Below, one piece after another: positions 8,395-16,584 of a DNA stretch of 39,156 bases. How positions within the stretch are numbered: the stretch's first letter is position 1; every line of letters starts with the position of its first letter. The position numbers and the translations under genes are program-made. This DNA is from Mycobacterium helveticum (GTDB taxonomy: Bacteria > Actinomycetota > Actinomycetes > Mycobacteriales > Mycobacteriaceae): the NCBI RefSeq assembly GCF_007714205.1, contig NZ_VMQU01000045.1, positions 1-39,156 of the forward strand. Direction: 5' to 3'. Below the pieces are notes generated by a model. The model was not told the DNA's origin, made no database searches, and was given only the letters and a program-made list of their open reading frames with translations.

Positions 8395-9813
8395 CTAGGC
8401 CGATGTTCCGCCGGACTGGATGCGCGCCCAGGGCCGGGCCTCTTCGATCTCGTAGGCCAGCTCCAGCAGCAGCGCTTCCTGCCCCGTGTCCGCCGACAGC
8501 ATCATGCCCACGGGCATACCGTCGGCCGACTGGGCCAACGGCAGGGAGATCGCCGGTTCGCCGGTGACGTTCTGCACCGGGGTGAACGCCACCCAGTCGA
8601 TCAGGCGGTCGATGAGCTGGTGGTAGTCGGTGGGAGCCAGGTGACCGATGCGGGGAGTGTGATCGGCCAGGGTCGGTGTGAGCACCGCGTCGTAGGTGCC
8701 GAAGAATTCCGCGGTGCGTCTCCGCAGCCTGCGCAGGCGCGCGATGGCCAGCGGAAGGCGGTGCAGGTTGCGGCGGCTGTGTCGCTCCAGGCCCAGCGTC
8801 AGGCTGTCGAGGCGGTCGCGGTCGAACGTCCTGCCGAACATCCGCCGCCCGGTACGTACCTGCGCCAACGCCAGCGAGCCCCAGTACAGCACGAAATCGT
8901 CGACGAAACTGGCCGGCACGGGCGGCTCGTCGAGGTGTTCGACGCGGTGGCCCAGCCCCTCGAGGAGCCCGGCCGCCTTCAGCGTCAGCTCCCGCATCTC
9001 GGGACTGCACTCCCGGCGTACCGAACGGGTCAGCACGGCGATCCGCAGCCGCTGGCGACCGGGGCCGGTGACATCGCCGACCGGCGCCAGCTTGTGATTG
9101 CGCCAGGTGCGCTCCGCCTCCCGGTAGAAGGCCGCGGTGTCACGCACCGAGCGGGTCACCACCCCGTTGGTGACGATGCCCACCGGCAGCCGCCGCAGCG
9201 TCGGGTCCAGCGGCAGCCGTCCCCGCGACGGCTTGAGCCCCACAATCCCGTTGCAGGCGGCCGGAATTCGGATCGAACCGCCGCCGTCGTTGGCGTGCGC
9301 GATCGGCACCACACCGGCGGCGACGAACGCACTCGATCCCGACGACGACGCGCCGGCGCTGTAGTCGGTGTCCCACGGGTTGCGGACCGGCCCCAGCCGG
9401 GGGTGTTCGGCCGAGGCGCTGAAGCCGAACTCCGACAACTGCGTCTTGCCCACCGCTGTCAGCCCGGTGGCCAGGTACAGGTCGGTGAACTCGCTGTTGC
9501 CGACGGCGTTCCAGGGCGTCCACGCGTCGGTGCCGTGCATCGTCGGCTGCCCGGCGACGTCGACGTTGTCCTTGATGAACGTCGGAACCCCGCCGAAAAA
9601 ACCGTCGCCCACCGCGTCTGCGGCGGCCGCCCGGGCCTGCTGGAACGTCGCGTACGCCAGGCCGTTGAGCACCGGGTCGACGGCCTCGGTGCGGGCGATG
9701 GCCGCCTCGATCACCTCGGCCCGGCCGACCCGGCCCGCACGCAGGGCGTCGGCCAGGCCGACCGCGTCGAGTTCGCCGAGGGCGTCGTCACCGAAGGCGT
9801 GGACGCGGCGCAT
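8395..9813 (-). CDS. amiC: Amidase signature-family amidase
   Basis: A 472-residue amidase hydrolysing carboxamides, substrate unknown. The amidase-signature Ser-cisSer-Lys triad is visible: Lys81 in PTFIKDNVDVAG, the Ser cluster 156-158 in SAGASSSGSSAF, and Ser180 in NDGGGSIRIPAACNGIVGLK. Length and motifs fit AmiC (Rv2888c), one of several mycobacterial amidases implicated in conversion of amide drugs and nitrogen sources. The ATG at 9813 lies 9 bases after the tsf stop codon, so it probably shares the rpsB-tsf transcript. The C-terminus (PVGMMLSADTGQEALLLELA) is complete. Downstream, the IS remnant separates it from marR. Confidence 0.93.
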   Translation of the reverse strand: MRRVHAFGDDALGELDAVGLADALRAGRVGRAEVIEAAIARTEAVDPVLNGLAYATFQQARAAAADAVGDGFFGGVPTFIKDNVDVAGQPTMHGTDAWTPWNAVGNSEFTDLYLATGLTAVGKTQLSEFGFSASAEHPRLGPVRNPWDTDYSAGASSSGSSAFVAAGVVPIAHANDGGGSIRIPAACNGIVGLKPSRGRLPLDPTLRRLPVGIVTNGVVTRSVRDTAAFYREAERTWRNHKLAPVGDVTGPGRQRLRIAVLTRSVRRECSPEMRELTLKAAGLLEGLGHRVEHLDEPPVPASFVDDFVLYWGSLALAQVRTGRRMFGRTFDRDRLDSLTLGLERHSRRNLHRLPLAIARLRRLRRRTAEFFGTYDAVLTPTLADHTPRIGHLAPTDYHQLIDRLIDWVAFTPVQNVTGEPAISLPLAQSADGMPVGMMLSADTGQEALLLELAYEIEEARPWARIQSGGTSA

Positions 9814-9822
9814 GTACGCAGC

Positions 9823-10638
9823 CTAGGCCTGGCCCACCTCGAAGCGGACGAATCGCGTCACCGTCACGCCGGCCTCGTCGAGCAGGGCCTTCACGGTCTT
9901 CTTGTTGTCGGACACCGACGGCTGCTCGAGCAGCACCGCGTCCTTGAAGAAGCCGTTCAGCCGGCCCTCGACGATCTTGGGCAGCGCCTGCTCCGGCTTG
10001 CCCTCCGCCTTGGCGGTCTCCTCGGCGATGCGGCGCTCGCTGGCCACGACGTCCTCGGGCACGTCGTCGCGCGACAGGTAGCGCGCCTTGAGCGCGGCGA
10101 TCTGCAGCGCGACGGCATGCGCCGCGTCCTGGTTCTCACCGGTGAACTCGACCAGCACACCGACCGCGGGCGGCAGATCGGCGGCCCGCTTGTGCAGGTA
10201 GGTCTCGACGTTGCCGCCGAAGAACTGCACGCGGCGCAGTTCGAGCTTCTCGCCGATCTTGGCCGACAGGTCGGCGATGGCCTGCTCGACGGTCGTCGCA
10301 CCGATCTTGGCGGCCTTGAGCGCCTCGACGTCGGTGGCCTGGGCGGCCAGCGCGGCGTCGACGACCTGGTCGGCCAGCGCCTGGAACTCGGCGTTCTTGG
10401 CGACGAAGTCGGTTTCCGAGTTCAGCTCGACGAGCGCGCCGCCCTTGGCCGCGACCAGGCCTTCGGCCGTGGCCCGCTCGGCACGCTTGCCGACATCCTT
10501 GGCGCCCTTGATGCGCAGCGCCTCGACGGCCTTGTCGAAGTCGCCGTCGCTTTCGGCCAGCGCGTTCTTGCAGTCCAGCATCCCGGCGCCGGTGAGTTCC
10601 CGAAGCCGCTTGACGTCGGCAGCGGTGAAGTTCGCCAT
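9823..10638 (-). CDS. tsf: Elongation factor Ts
   Basis: A 271-residue guanine-nucleotide exchange factor that recharges EF-Tu with GTP during translation. The N-terminal UBA-like domain is clear ([40 protein letters not shown]), as is the core signature [20 protein letters not shown] followed by [10 protein letters not shown]. The C-terminal domain ends [16 protein letters not shown] 10638 has AGGAAGG 5-6 bases upstream. It lies 10 bases after the rpsB stop, forming the standard rpsB-tsf operon. Confidence 0.98.
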   Translation of the reverse strand: MANFTAADVKRLRELTGAGMLDCKNALAESDGDFDKAVEALRIKGAKDVGKRAERATAEGLVAAKGGALVELNSETDFVAKNAEFQALADQVVDAALAAQATDVEALKAAKIGATTVEQAIADLSAKIGEKLELRRVQFFGGNVETYLHKRAADLPPAVGVLVEFTGENQDAAHAVALQIAALKARYLSRDDVPEDVVASERRIAEETAKAEGKPEQALPKIVEGRLNGFFKDAVLLEQPSVSDNKKTVKALLDEAGVTVTRFVRFEVGQA

Positions 10639-10648
10639 ATTGGCCTTC

Positions 10649-11518
10649 CTATGAGGAGTCAGTGGTTGGTTCGGTTGCGCCCGCGGCGGCTTCGTTGCCG
10701 AAAGCGGTGGCGGCATCGGCACCAGCGGTTGCCGTGGCTGTCGCCGTTGCGGAGGCCAGCAGCTCCTGCTCCCATTCGGCGAGCGGCTCGGCGGCCTCGA
10801 CCTCGGGCTTGCCGTCGCCGCGGCCCACGCCGGCGCGGGCCTGCAGGCCCTCGGCGACCGCGGAGGCGATCACCTTGGTCAGCAGCGCGGCCGAGCGGAT
10901 CGCGTCGTCGTTGCCCGGGATCGGGTAGTCGACCTCGTCGGGGTCGCAGTTGGTGTCCAGGATGGCGATCACCGGGATGCCCAGCTTGCGGGCCTCGCCG
11001 ACGGCGATGTGCTCCTTGTTGGTGTCGACGACCCAGATCGCCGAGGGCACCTTGGCCATGTCGCGGATACCGCCGAGGCTGCGCTCGAGCTTGTTCTTCT
11101 CGCGGGTCAGCATCAGGATTTCCTTCTTGGTGCGGCCCTCGAAGCCCCCGGTCTGCTCCATCGCCTCGAGCTCCTTGAGTCGCTGCAGCCGCTTGTGCAC
11201 GGTGGAGAAGTTGGTCAGCATGCCGCCCAGCCACCGCTGATTCACATAGGGCATGCCGACGCGGATGGCCTCGGCCGCGACGGATTCCTGTGCCTGCTTC
11301 TTGGTGCCGACGAACAGCACCGTGCCGCCGTGGGCAACGGTCTCCTTGACGAACTCGTAGGCCTTGTCGATGAAGGTCAGCGTCTGCTGCAGGTCGATGA
11401 TGTAGATGCCGTTGCGGTCGGTGAAGATGAACCGCTTCATCTTGGGGTTCCAGCGACGGGTCTGATGCCCGAAGTGGGTGCCGCTGTCCAGCAGCTGCTT
11501 CATGGTGACTACGGCCAT
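10649..11518 (-). CDS. rpsB: 30S ribosomal protein S2
   Basis: A 289-residue S2 protein of the small-subunit head/body junction. Conserved segments are [58 protein letters not shown] and [20 protein letters not shown]. The C-terminal tail (about 235-289) is Ala/Thr-rich with an (AT)n-like stretch [17 protein letters not shown], longer than in Bacillus or E. coli and typical of actinobacteria. It starts the rpsB-tsf-(amiC) transcription unit and is divergent from the M23-like gene. Confidence 0.98.
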   Translation of the reverse strand: MAVVTMKQLLDSGTHFGHQTRRWNPKMKRFIFTDRNGIYIIDLQQTLTFIDKAYEFVKETVAHGGTVLFVGTKKQAQESVAAEAIRVGMPYVNQRWLGGMLTNFSTVHKRLQRLKELEAMEQTGGFEGRTKKEILMLTREKNKLERSLGGIRDMAKVPSAIWVVDTNKEHIAVGEARKLGIPVIAILDTNCDPDEVDYPIPGNDDAIRSAALLTKVIASAVAEGLQARAGVGRGDGKPEVEAAEPLAEWEQELLASATATATATAGADAATAFGNEAAAGATEPTTDSS

Positions 11519-11545
11519 GGATGTGCCTTACGTGTGTCGGTTGCC

Positions 11546-11569
11546 GCCCGGCATCGGGTGATGCCGGGC
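11546..11569 (-). promoter_or_regulatory. Hairpin in the rpsB 5' leader
   Basis: GCCCGGCATC / GATGCCGGGC is a perfect 10-bp stem with the tetraloop GGGT (as read on plus), ending 27 bases upstream of the rpsB start codon. The wider leader (to about 11700) is GC-rich with further stem potential. In other bacteria S2 represses its own mRNA through a leader structure; this hairpin is a candidate for such control. A possible -10 TAAACT for the minus strand lies at 11705-11710, with no convincing -35. Confidence 0.5.
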
Positions 11570-11790
11570 CCTGGCGTCTGCTGCGTGCCGGACCCGCCCG
11601 GGAAAACCCGGTCGGGACCGCCCGGCATGCGGTGCGATCTCCTGGTGCAACGGGAGTCGCGCTGCAGACGCGCGAAGTCAGCCCGCAAGCGAGCTGCGAC
11701 CTGGAGTTTACACCGACTCGGGGGGTGGTTTTTCCACAGCACCGGCCGCCCTGAGTGGTGGCGGCGCCGGGGCGGCGATGAACTGAGCCG

Positions 11791-12285
11791 ATGCGACGGG
11801 TTTGGCGGCTGATGCTGTGCCTGACCTGGGTCGGTGCGGCGCCGGCGGTGGCCGACGACGTTCGGCTGGACTGGCCGTTGCGGCCGGCCCCGGCCGTCAC
11901 CCGCGGATTCGACGCCCCGTCCCCGGACTGGCGGCCCGGGCATCGGGGCGTCGATCTGGCCGGCAAACCCGGCCAGCCGGTGTACGCCGCGGGCGCCGCG
12001 ACCGTGGTGTTCGCCGGGTCGCTGGCCGGGCGGCCGGTCGTGTCGCTGGCCCATCCCGGCGGATTGCGGACCAGCTACGAGCCCGTCCGGGCGGCGGTGC
12101 GCGCCGGTCAGGCGGTGACGGCCGCCACGGTGATCGGCTCGTTGGCGACCGGTCACACCGGCTGCCGGGCCGCGGCGTGCCTGCACTGGGGTGCGATGTG
12201 GGGACCGGCGTCGGGCGCCCGCTACGTCGACCCGCTGGGCCTGTTGAGGTCCACGCCGGTGCGGCTCAAGCCGCTGGGCGGGTGA
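11791..12285 (+). CDS. Secreted M23 (LytM-like) peptidase homologue (Rv2891-like)
   Basis: A 164-residue exported protein with signal peptide MRRVWRLMLCLTWVGAAPAVA and a single M23-like domain. The first zinc motif HRGVD (His51, Asp55) is present. The second motif, usually HxH, reads ACLHWGA (Cys130, His132), so the zinc-binding His is kept while the usual catalytic His is Cys. It may be a weakly active or regulatory LytM protein acting at peptidoglycan. It is divergent from rpsB and convergent with xerC (28-bp gap). Start ATG 11791; an Rv2891 counterpart is expected at this location. Confidence 0.85.
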   Translation: MRRVWRLMLCLTWVGAAPAVADDVRLDWPLRPAPAVTRGFDAPSPDWRPGHRGVDLAGKPGQPVYAAGAATVVFAGSLAGRPVVSLAHPGGLRTSYEPVRAAVRAGQAVTAATVIGSLATGHTGCRAAACLHWGAMWGPASGARYVDPLGLLRSTPVRLKPLGG

Positions 12286-12313
12286 GCCGCTCTGGCGAGC
12301 AGACGCGGTGAAG

Positions 12314-13219
12314 CTAGGCCCGCGGATGGGCCTGGTCGTGCACCGCCCGCAGCCGCGACACCGCGACGTGGGTGTAGAGCTGGGTGGTCGCCAGGCTGGA
12401 ATGCCCGAGCAGTTCCTGCACCACCCGCAGGTCGGCTCCCCCTTCGAGCAGATGCGTGGCCGCGCTGTGCCGCAGCCCGTGCGGGCCCATGTCGGGTGCG
12501 CCGTCGACCGCGGCGACGGTCTGGTGCACGACGGTGCGGGCCTGGCGCACGTCGAGCCGCCGGCCGCGGGCGCCCAGCAGCAGCGCCGGACCCGACTCGG
12601 CGGTCGCCAGGGCGGGGCGCCCGCCCGCCAGCCACGCGCCGAGCGCGTCGGCCGCCGGCAGCCCGAACGGCACGGTGCGCTGCTTGTTGCCCTTGCCCAG
12701 GACACGCACCAGCCGGTGCCGGGTGTCCACGTCGTCGATGTCCAGGCCGCACAGCTCGCTCACCCGGATCCCGGTCGCATACAGCAACTCGACGATCAGC
12801 CGGTCCCGCAACGCCAGCGGGTCGCCTTGCTGCGCGCCGGATTTCGCGGCGGCCATGGCATCGGCTGCCTGATCCTGGCGCAGCACCGCCGGCAGCGCCC
12901 GGTGCGCCTTGGGTACCTGCAGCCGGGCGGCCGGATCCCCGTCGAGCAGGCCGCGCCGCGCCGCCCAGGCGCTGAACGCCTTGACCGCCGAGGTGCGACG
13001 GGCCAGTGTCGTGCGGGCCGCACCCGCGCCGGCCGCCGCTGCCAGCCACGACCGCAGCACCGGCAGGCTCAGCCCGTCCAGGCCGACCCCGCGCCCGTCG
13101 CAGAACGCCAGCAGCGAGCGCAGGTCACCCAGATAGGCGCGGCGGGTGTGCGCCGACCGGCCGCACTGCAGCGCCAGGTACTCGTCGAACTCCTCGAGGA
13201 TGGGTTCGCTATCCGGCAC
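12314..13219 (-). CDS. xerC: Tyrosine recombinase XerC
   Basis: A 301-residue site-specific recombinase that works with XerD at dif to resolve chromosome dimers. The N-terminal SAM-like core-binding domain (about 8-90) is followed by the catalytic domain with all active residues: Arg152 (TGIRVSEL), Lys176 (GKGNKQR), His247 and Arg250 (PHGLRHS), His273 (LGHSS) and nucleophile Tyr282 (TQLYTH). Start ATG 13219 lies 33 bases after the stop of the FMN enzyme. Spacing suggests it is the last gene of the minus-strand run from yraN. In M. tuberculosis xerC sits beside viuB; here an extra gene is between them. Confidence 0.96.
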   Translation of the reverse strand: MPDSEPILEEFDEYLALQCGRSAHTRRAYLGDLRSLLAFCDGRGVGLDGLSLPVLRSWLAAAAGAGAARTTLARRTSAVKAFSAWAARRGLLDGDPAARLQVPKAHRALPAVLRQDQAADAMAAAKSGAQQGDPLALRDRLIVELLYATGIRVSELCGLDIDDVDTRHRLVRVLGKGNKQRTVPFGLPAADALGAWLAGGRPALATAESGPALLLGARGRRLDVRQARTVVHQTVAAVDGAPDMGPHGLRHSAATHLLEGGADLRVVQELLGHSSLATTQLYTHVAVSRLRAVHDQAHPRA

Positions 13220-13252
13220 TGTTCCACGCTCGCAGACAGGACGCGGCCGCGC

Positions 13253-14416
13253 TCAGTCGACGCGCCGCAGCGTGTCCGGCGTGAGATCTTTCAGTGCCGG
13301 ATATCCGTCCACGGCCATGATCAGGTCGGCCTCGGCCAACATCATGCGCAGCACGTGCACGATCCCGTCGGCACCGCCGAGCGCCAGGCCGTAGGCGTAG
13401 GGCCGGCCGACGCCCACCGCCGTCGCGCCCAGGGCGAGCGCCTTGACGACGTCGGCGCCGCTGCGGACCCCCGAGTCGAACAACACCGGCAGCCCGTCGG
13501 CCGCCTCGACGACCTCGCGCAGGGAGTCCAGTGCGGGCAGGCCGCCGTTGGCCTGGCGTCCGCCGTGGTTGGAGCAGTAGATGCCGTCGACGCCACCGTC
13601 CCTGGCGCGGCGGGCGTCGTCGGGATGGCAGATGCCCTTCAGGAGCAGCGGAAGGTCGGTCAACGAGCGCAGCCAGGCGAGGTCGTCCCAGGTCAACGCG
13701 TTCGCGAACAGCTGAATCCAGCGCAGCACCGCGCCCTGGGGGTCCTCCTCCGGAGGGCGCGGGAGGCCGGCCCGGAAGACGGGGTCGCTGGTGTAGTTGG
13801 CCAGGCAATGGCCGCGCAGCTGCGGGAAGTTCGAGGTGCTCAGGTCGCGCGGGCGCCAGCCGGTGACCCAGGTGTCGAGGGTGACGACGATGCCCTTGAA
13901 GCCGGCGGCCTCGGCGCGCCGCACCAGGCTGGCGGCCAGCTCCCGGTCGGTCGGCGTGTACAGCTGGAAGAACCCGGGGGTGTCGCCGAGGGCGGCGGCG
14001 ACGTCTTCCATCGGGTCGACCGACAGCGTGGAGGCCACCATGGGCACGCCGGTGCGCGCGGCCGCGCGGGCGGTGGCCAGGTCGCCGTGCCCGTCCTGGG
14101 CACACAGGCCGATGACGCCGATCGGCGCCATGAAGACCGGGGTCGGCAGCGTCATCCCGAACAACTCGACGGTCAGGTCGCGCTCCCTGGCGCCGACGAA
14201 CATGCGCGGGACCAGACCCCACCGGTCGAACGCCTCGCAGTTGGCCCGCTGCGTGCGTTCGTTGCCCGCTCCCCCGGCGACGTAGGACCACACCGACGGC
14301 GGCAGCGCCGTCGCGGCCTTGGCCTCGAGCTCGGCGAAGGCCATCGGCAGGGACGGCACAACCCCGGCCAGGCCCTGTAGGTAGATCTCGTTCTGGTAGT
14401 CCCCGAAATGTGGCAT
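13253..14416 (-). CDS. FMN-dependent alpha-hydroxy-acid oxidase, lactate 2-monooxygenase-like
   Basis: A 387-residue TIM-barrel flavoenzyme. The sequence matches mycobacterial lactate 2-monooxygenase closely from the N-terminus ([20 protein letters not shown]) through [30 protein letters not shown] and [20 protein letters not shown]. Active-site residues are present: Tyr45, Tyr153, Arg188, Lys260, His284 and Arg287. Such enzymes oxidise L-lactate to pyruvate and, in the monooxygenase type, release acetate and CO2. The loop after residue 220 is about six residues shorter than I recall for the M. smegmatis enzyme, so substrate preference could differ. It is inserted between viuB (42-bp gap) and xerC (33-bp gap), where M. 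tuberculosis lacks it. Confidence 0.9.
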   Translation of the reverse strand: MPHFGDYQNEIYLQGLAGVVPSLPMAFAELEAKAATALPPSVWSYVAGGAGNERTQRANCEAFDRWGLVPRMFVGARERDLTVELFGMTLPTPVFMAPIGVIGLCAQDGHGDLATARAAARTGVPMVASTLSVDPMEDVAAALGDTPGFFQLYTPTDRELAASLVRRAEAAGFKGIVVTLDTWVTGWRPRDLSTSNFPQLRGHCLANYTSDPVFRAGLPRPPEEDPQGAVLRWIQLFANALTWDDLAWLRSLTDLPLLLKGICHPDDARRARDGGVDGIYCSNHGGRQANGGLPALDSLREVVEAADGLPVLFDSGVRSGADVVKALALGATAVGVGRPYAYGLALGGADGIVHVLRMMLAEADLIMAVDGYPALKDLTPDTLRRVD

Positions 14417-14458
14417 GCGATGAGAATGCCAGCCGGCGCGGGAGTTGAGCGTCCGGTC

Positions 14459-15382
14459 CTACCGAACCGCCGCCCGGGCCTCCGCTTCCTTCTGGGCCAG
14501 CTCCTTCTGGGCCAGCTCCTTCTGGGCCAGCTCCTTCTGGGCCAGCTCCTTCTGGGCCAGCTCCTTCTTCCACTGCCGGAAGCTCTCCTCGGTGCGGCCG
14601 CGCCGCCAGTAGCCCGAGATCGACGACCCCCAGCGCGCGTCCACACCGCGCTCGTTGCGGATGTAGGGCCGCAGGTTGTGCATGACGGCCTGCGCCTCGC
14701 CGTGGATGAACACGTGAACCTGCCCCGGTAGCCACGGGGTGGTGGTGACCGCCTCGATCAGCGGCGCATGGTCGCCGGCGCGGTCTTCGGGCACCAGATC
14801 GGCGCGACCGCCGCGGTAGACCCAGTGCACCTCGACGGAGTCCGGTGCGGTCAACGGGATCTCGTCCTCGGGATTGGCCACCTCGATGAACGCCTTGCCG
14901 ACCGCGTCGGCGGGCAGCGCTTCCAGCGCGGCGGCGATGGCCGGCAGCGCGGACTCGTCTCCGGCCAGCAGATGCCAGTCGGCGGCCGGGTCGGGGGTGT
15001 AGGCGCCACCGGGGCCCATCAGGTACACCGGCTGGCCCGGCTGGGCCGCGGCCGCCCAGGGGCCGGCCACCCCGTGCTCGCCGTGCACGACGATGTCGAC
15101 CGCGATCTGACGGTTCGCCGCGTCGACGCGGCGCACCGTCATGGTCCGCACCGCGGGTTTGCGCTCGGGGGGCAGGTCGGCGAAGCTGTCCAGCGTCAAC
15201 GGCCGAGGCAGCGCGGCCAAGTCGACGTCGTCCGCGACGAAGACCATCTTGACGTAGGTGTCGGTGAACCTGTTGGGCACGAAGGTGCCGAACTCGTCGC
15301 TGCCCAGCAGCACCCGAATCAGGTGTGGTGCCAGCTGTTGCCTACCGACGACTTCAAAGGGTTGCAGAGGTCGACCCGCCAC
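14459..15382 (-). CDS. viuB: Siderophore-interacting FAD protein ViuB
   Basis: A 307-residue siderophore-interacting protein (SIP/ViuB family), a FAD/NAD(P)H ferric-siderophore reductase-like enzyme. Residues 1-120 hold the FAD-binding barrel (RPLQPFEVVGRQQLAPHLIR, RTMTVRRVDA, VDIVVHGEHGVAGPWAAAA), then a nucleotide-binding domain (LLAGDESALPAIAAALEAL) and GEAQAVMHNLRPYIRNERGV. The C-terminus carries five ELAQK repeats from a 15-bp DNA repeat, likely a helix. The GTG at 15382 is chosen: GGAGG lies 4 bases upstream and the conserved AGRPLQ begins there; upstream in-frame sequence is antisense to dprA-like coding. It follows dprA by 32 bases. Confidence 0.93.
   Translation of the reverse strand: MAGRPLQPFEVVGRQQLAPHLIRVLLGSDEFGTFVPNRFTDTYVKMVFVADDVDLAALPRPLTLDSFADLPPERKPAVRTMTVRRVDAANRQIAVDIVVHGEHGVAGPWAAAAQPGQPVYLMGPGGAYTPDPAADWHLLAGDESALPAIAAALEALPADAVGKAFIEVANPEDEIPLTAPDSVEVHWVYRGGRADLVPEDRAGDHAPLIEAVTTTPWLPGQVHVFIHGEAQAVMHNLRPYIRNERGVDARWGSSISGYWRRGRTEESFRQWKKELAQKELAQKELAQKELAQKELAQKEAEARAAVR
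14490..14564. repeat. 15-bp coding minisatellite, five copies, in viuB 3' end
   Basis: TTCTGGGCCAGCTCC is repeated five times perfectly (14490-14564). In viuB it encodes five exact ELAQK pentapeptides. Because the unit is 15 bp, copy-number change keeps the frame and alters only the length of a charged helix near the C-terminus. Confidence 0.95.
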
Positions 15383-15414
15383 GTGTCCTCCCGTCCAGAA
15401 CCGGCCTGTGACGA

Positions 15415-16584
15415 CTATACGAGCCGGGGCGTCCGCCCAGCTCCGGCGGCGTTCGAGCGGACCACTTTCCAGCGCCCCTCGGCGCGCTGCACCAGCCCGG
15501 CCACCTCGAGGATCGCCAGCGGCCCCAGCACCTGCTCGGCCGCCAGCCCCGACGCCACCGCGATCTCCTCGAGAGTGGCGGCGCCGCGCCCCGGCAGTGC
15601 CTCGTACACCTGACGCTGCGCCTGGCTGAGCCCGTCGAGTGCCGTCGCCGGTCGCGGCTGCTCGGGTGCCAACTCGCCGATGCGGCCGACGAGCTCGACG
15701 ATGTCGTCGGGCCGGGTGACCAGCTGCGCGCCGTGGCGCAGCAGCACGTGACAACCCGCCGACGCCGACGAGGTCACGGGCCCGGGCACCGCGGCCACGA
15801 CCCGGCCCAGGGCCCGCGCCCAGGCGGCCGTGTTCGCCGCCCCGCTGCGCAGCCCCGCCTCGACCACCACGACCGCACCCGTGACCGCGGCGACCAGGCG
15901 GTTGCGGGTCAGGAACCGGTACCGGGCGGGCCGGACCCCGGGCGGGTACTCGCTGAACAACAGACCGTGCCGGCCGATGCGGTGCAGCAGCGCCGAATGG
16001 CCGGCCGGGTAGGGGACGTCCAGGCCGCCGGCCAGGACGGCCACCGTGATCCCGTCGCCGTTGAGCGCCGCGCGGTGCGCCGCGCCGTCGATGCCGTAGG
16101 CGCCGCCGGAGACCACCGCGACCTCACGTTCGGTCAGGCCCGCGGCCAGGTCGGCCGTCACCTGCTCGCCGTACGCGGTCGAGGCCCGGGTCCCGACCAC
16201 GGCGGCGGCACGTTCGCTCACCTCGTCGAGGCGTGCCGGGCCCTGTGCCCACAGCACCATCGGCGGGCTCGCGCCCGGCCGCGCCCCGGGTCGGGCGCCG
16301 AATGCCGCGAAGGCCAGCAGCGGCCACTCGTCGGTGCCGGGCGTGACCAGTCGCCCACCCCGGGCGGCGAGCAGCTCGAGATCGGCCGCGGCCCGGTCGA
16401 TTTCCCGGCGCGCCGCGGTGTGCCGCGCCAGGTCCTCGCCGACCAGCCCGCGCCGGACCCGGTCGGCGGCTTCCACCGGGCCGACGGAGTGCACCAGGGC
16501 GGCCAGTTGCGGGCAGGGCGGCTCGGCCACCCGTGACAGGTAGGCCCAGGCCAGGGCCGTGGGCTCGTCGACCGGTGTGGTCAT
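15415..16584 (-). CDS. dprA: DNA processing protein DprA
   Basis: A 389-residue DprA/Smf protein. In naturally competent bacteria DprA binds incoming single-stranded DNA and loads RecA; its role in mycobacteria is not established. The Rossmann-like core is visible: VVGTRASTAYGEQVTADLAA, VVSGGAYGIDGAAHRAAL, VAVLAGGLDVPYPAGH, FLTRNRLVAAVTGAVVVVEA and SGAANTAAWARALGR. A C-terminal winged helix (LSQAQRQVYEALPGRGAATL onward) is complete. ATG 16584 overlaps the comM stop as ATGA, showing translational coupling. Next genes in the run are viuB, the FMN enzyme and xerC. Confidence 0.95.
   Translation of the reverse strand: MTTPVDEPTALAWAYLSRVAEPPCPQLAALVHSVGPVEAADRVRRGLVGEDLARHTAARREIDRAAADLELLAARGGRLVTPGTDEWPLLAFAAFGARPGARPGASPPMVLWAQGPARLDEVSERAAAVVGTRASTAYGEQVTADLAAGLTEREVAVVSGGAYGIDGAAHRAALNGDGITVAVLAGGLDVPYPAGHSALLHRIGRHGLLFSEYPPGVRPARYRFLTRNRLVAAVTGAVVVVEAGLRSGAANTAAWARALGRVVAAVPGPVTSSASAGCHVLLRHGAQLVTRPDDIVELVGRIGELAPEQPRPATALDGLSQAQRQVYEALPGRGAATLEEIAVASGLAAEQVLGPLAILEVAGLVQRAEGRWKVVRSNAAGAGRTPRLV

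Noticed and set aside
8257..11178. Very long plus-strand open frame (973 codons) across amiC, tsf and rpsB
   Set aside because: It is antisense to three well-conserved genes, with Gly/Arg/Val/Gln-rich composition and no family similarity; high GC content produces such shadows.
12308..14380. 690-codon plus-strand open frame across xerC and the FMN enzyme
   Set aside because: It is antisense to two genes with complete catalytic motifs.
14459..15754. ViuB with an N-terminal extension to 15754
   Set aside because: The extension is antisense-type, Arg-rich sequence lying over dprA; GTG 15382 has GGAGG and begins the conserved domain.
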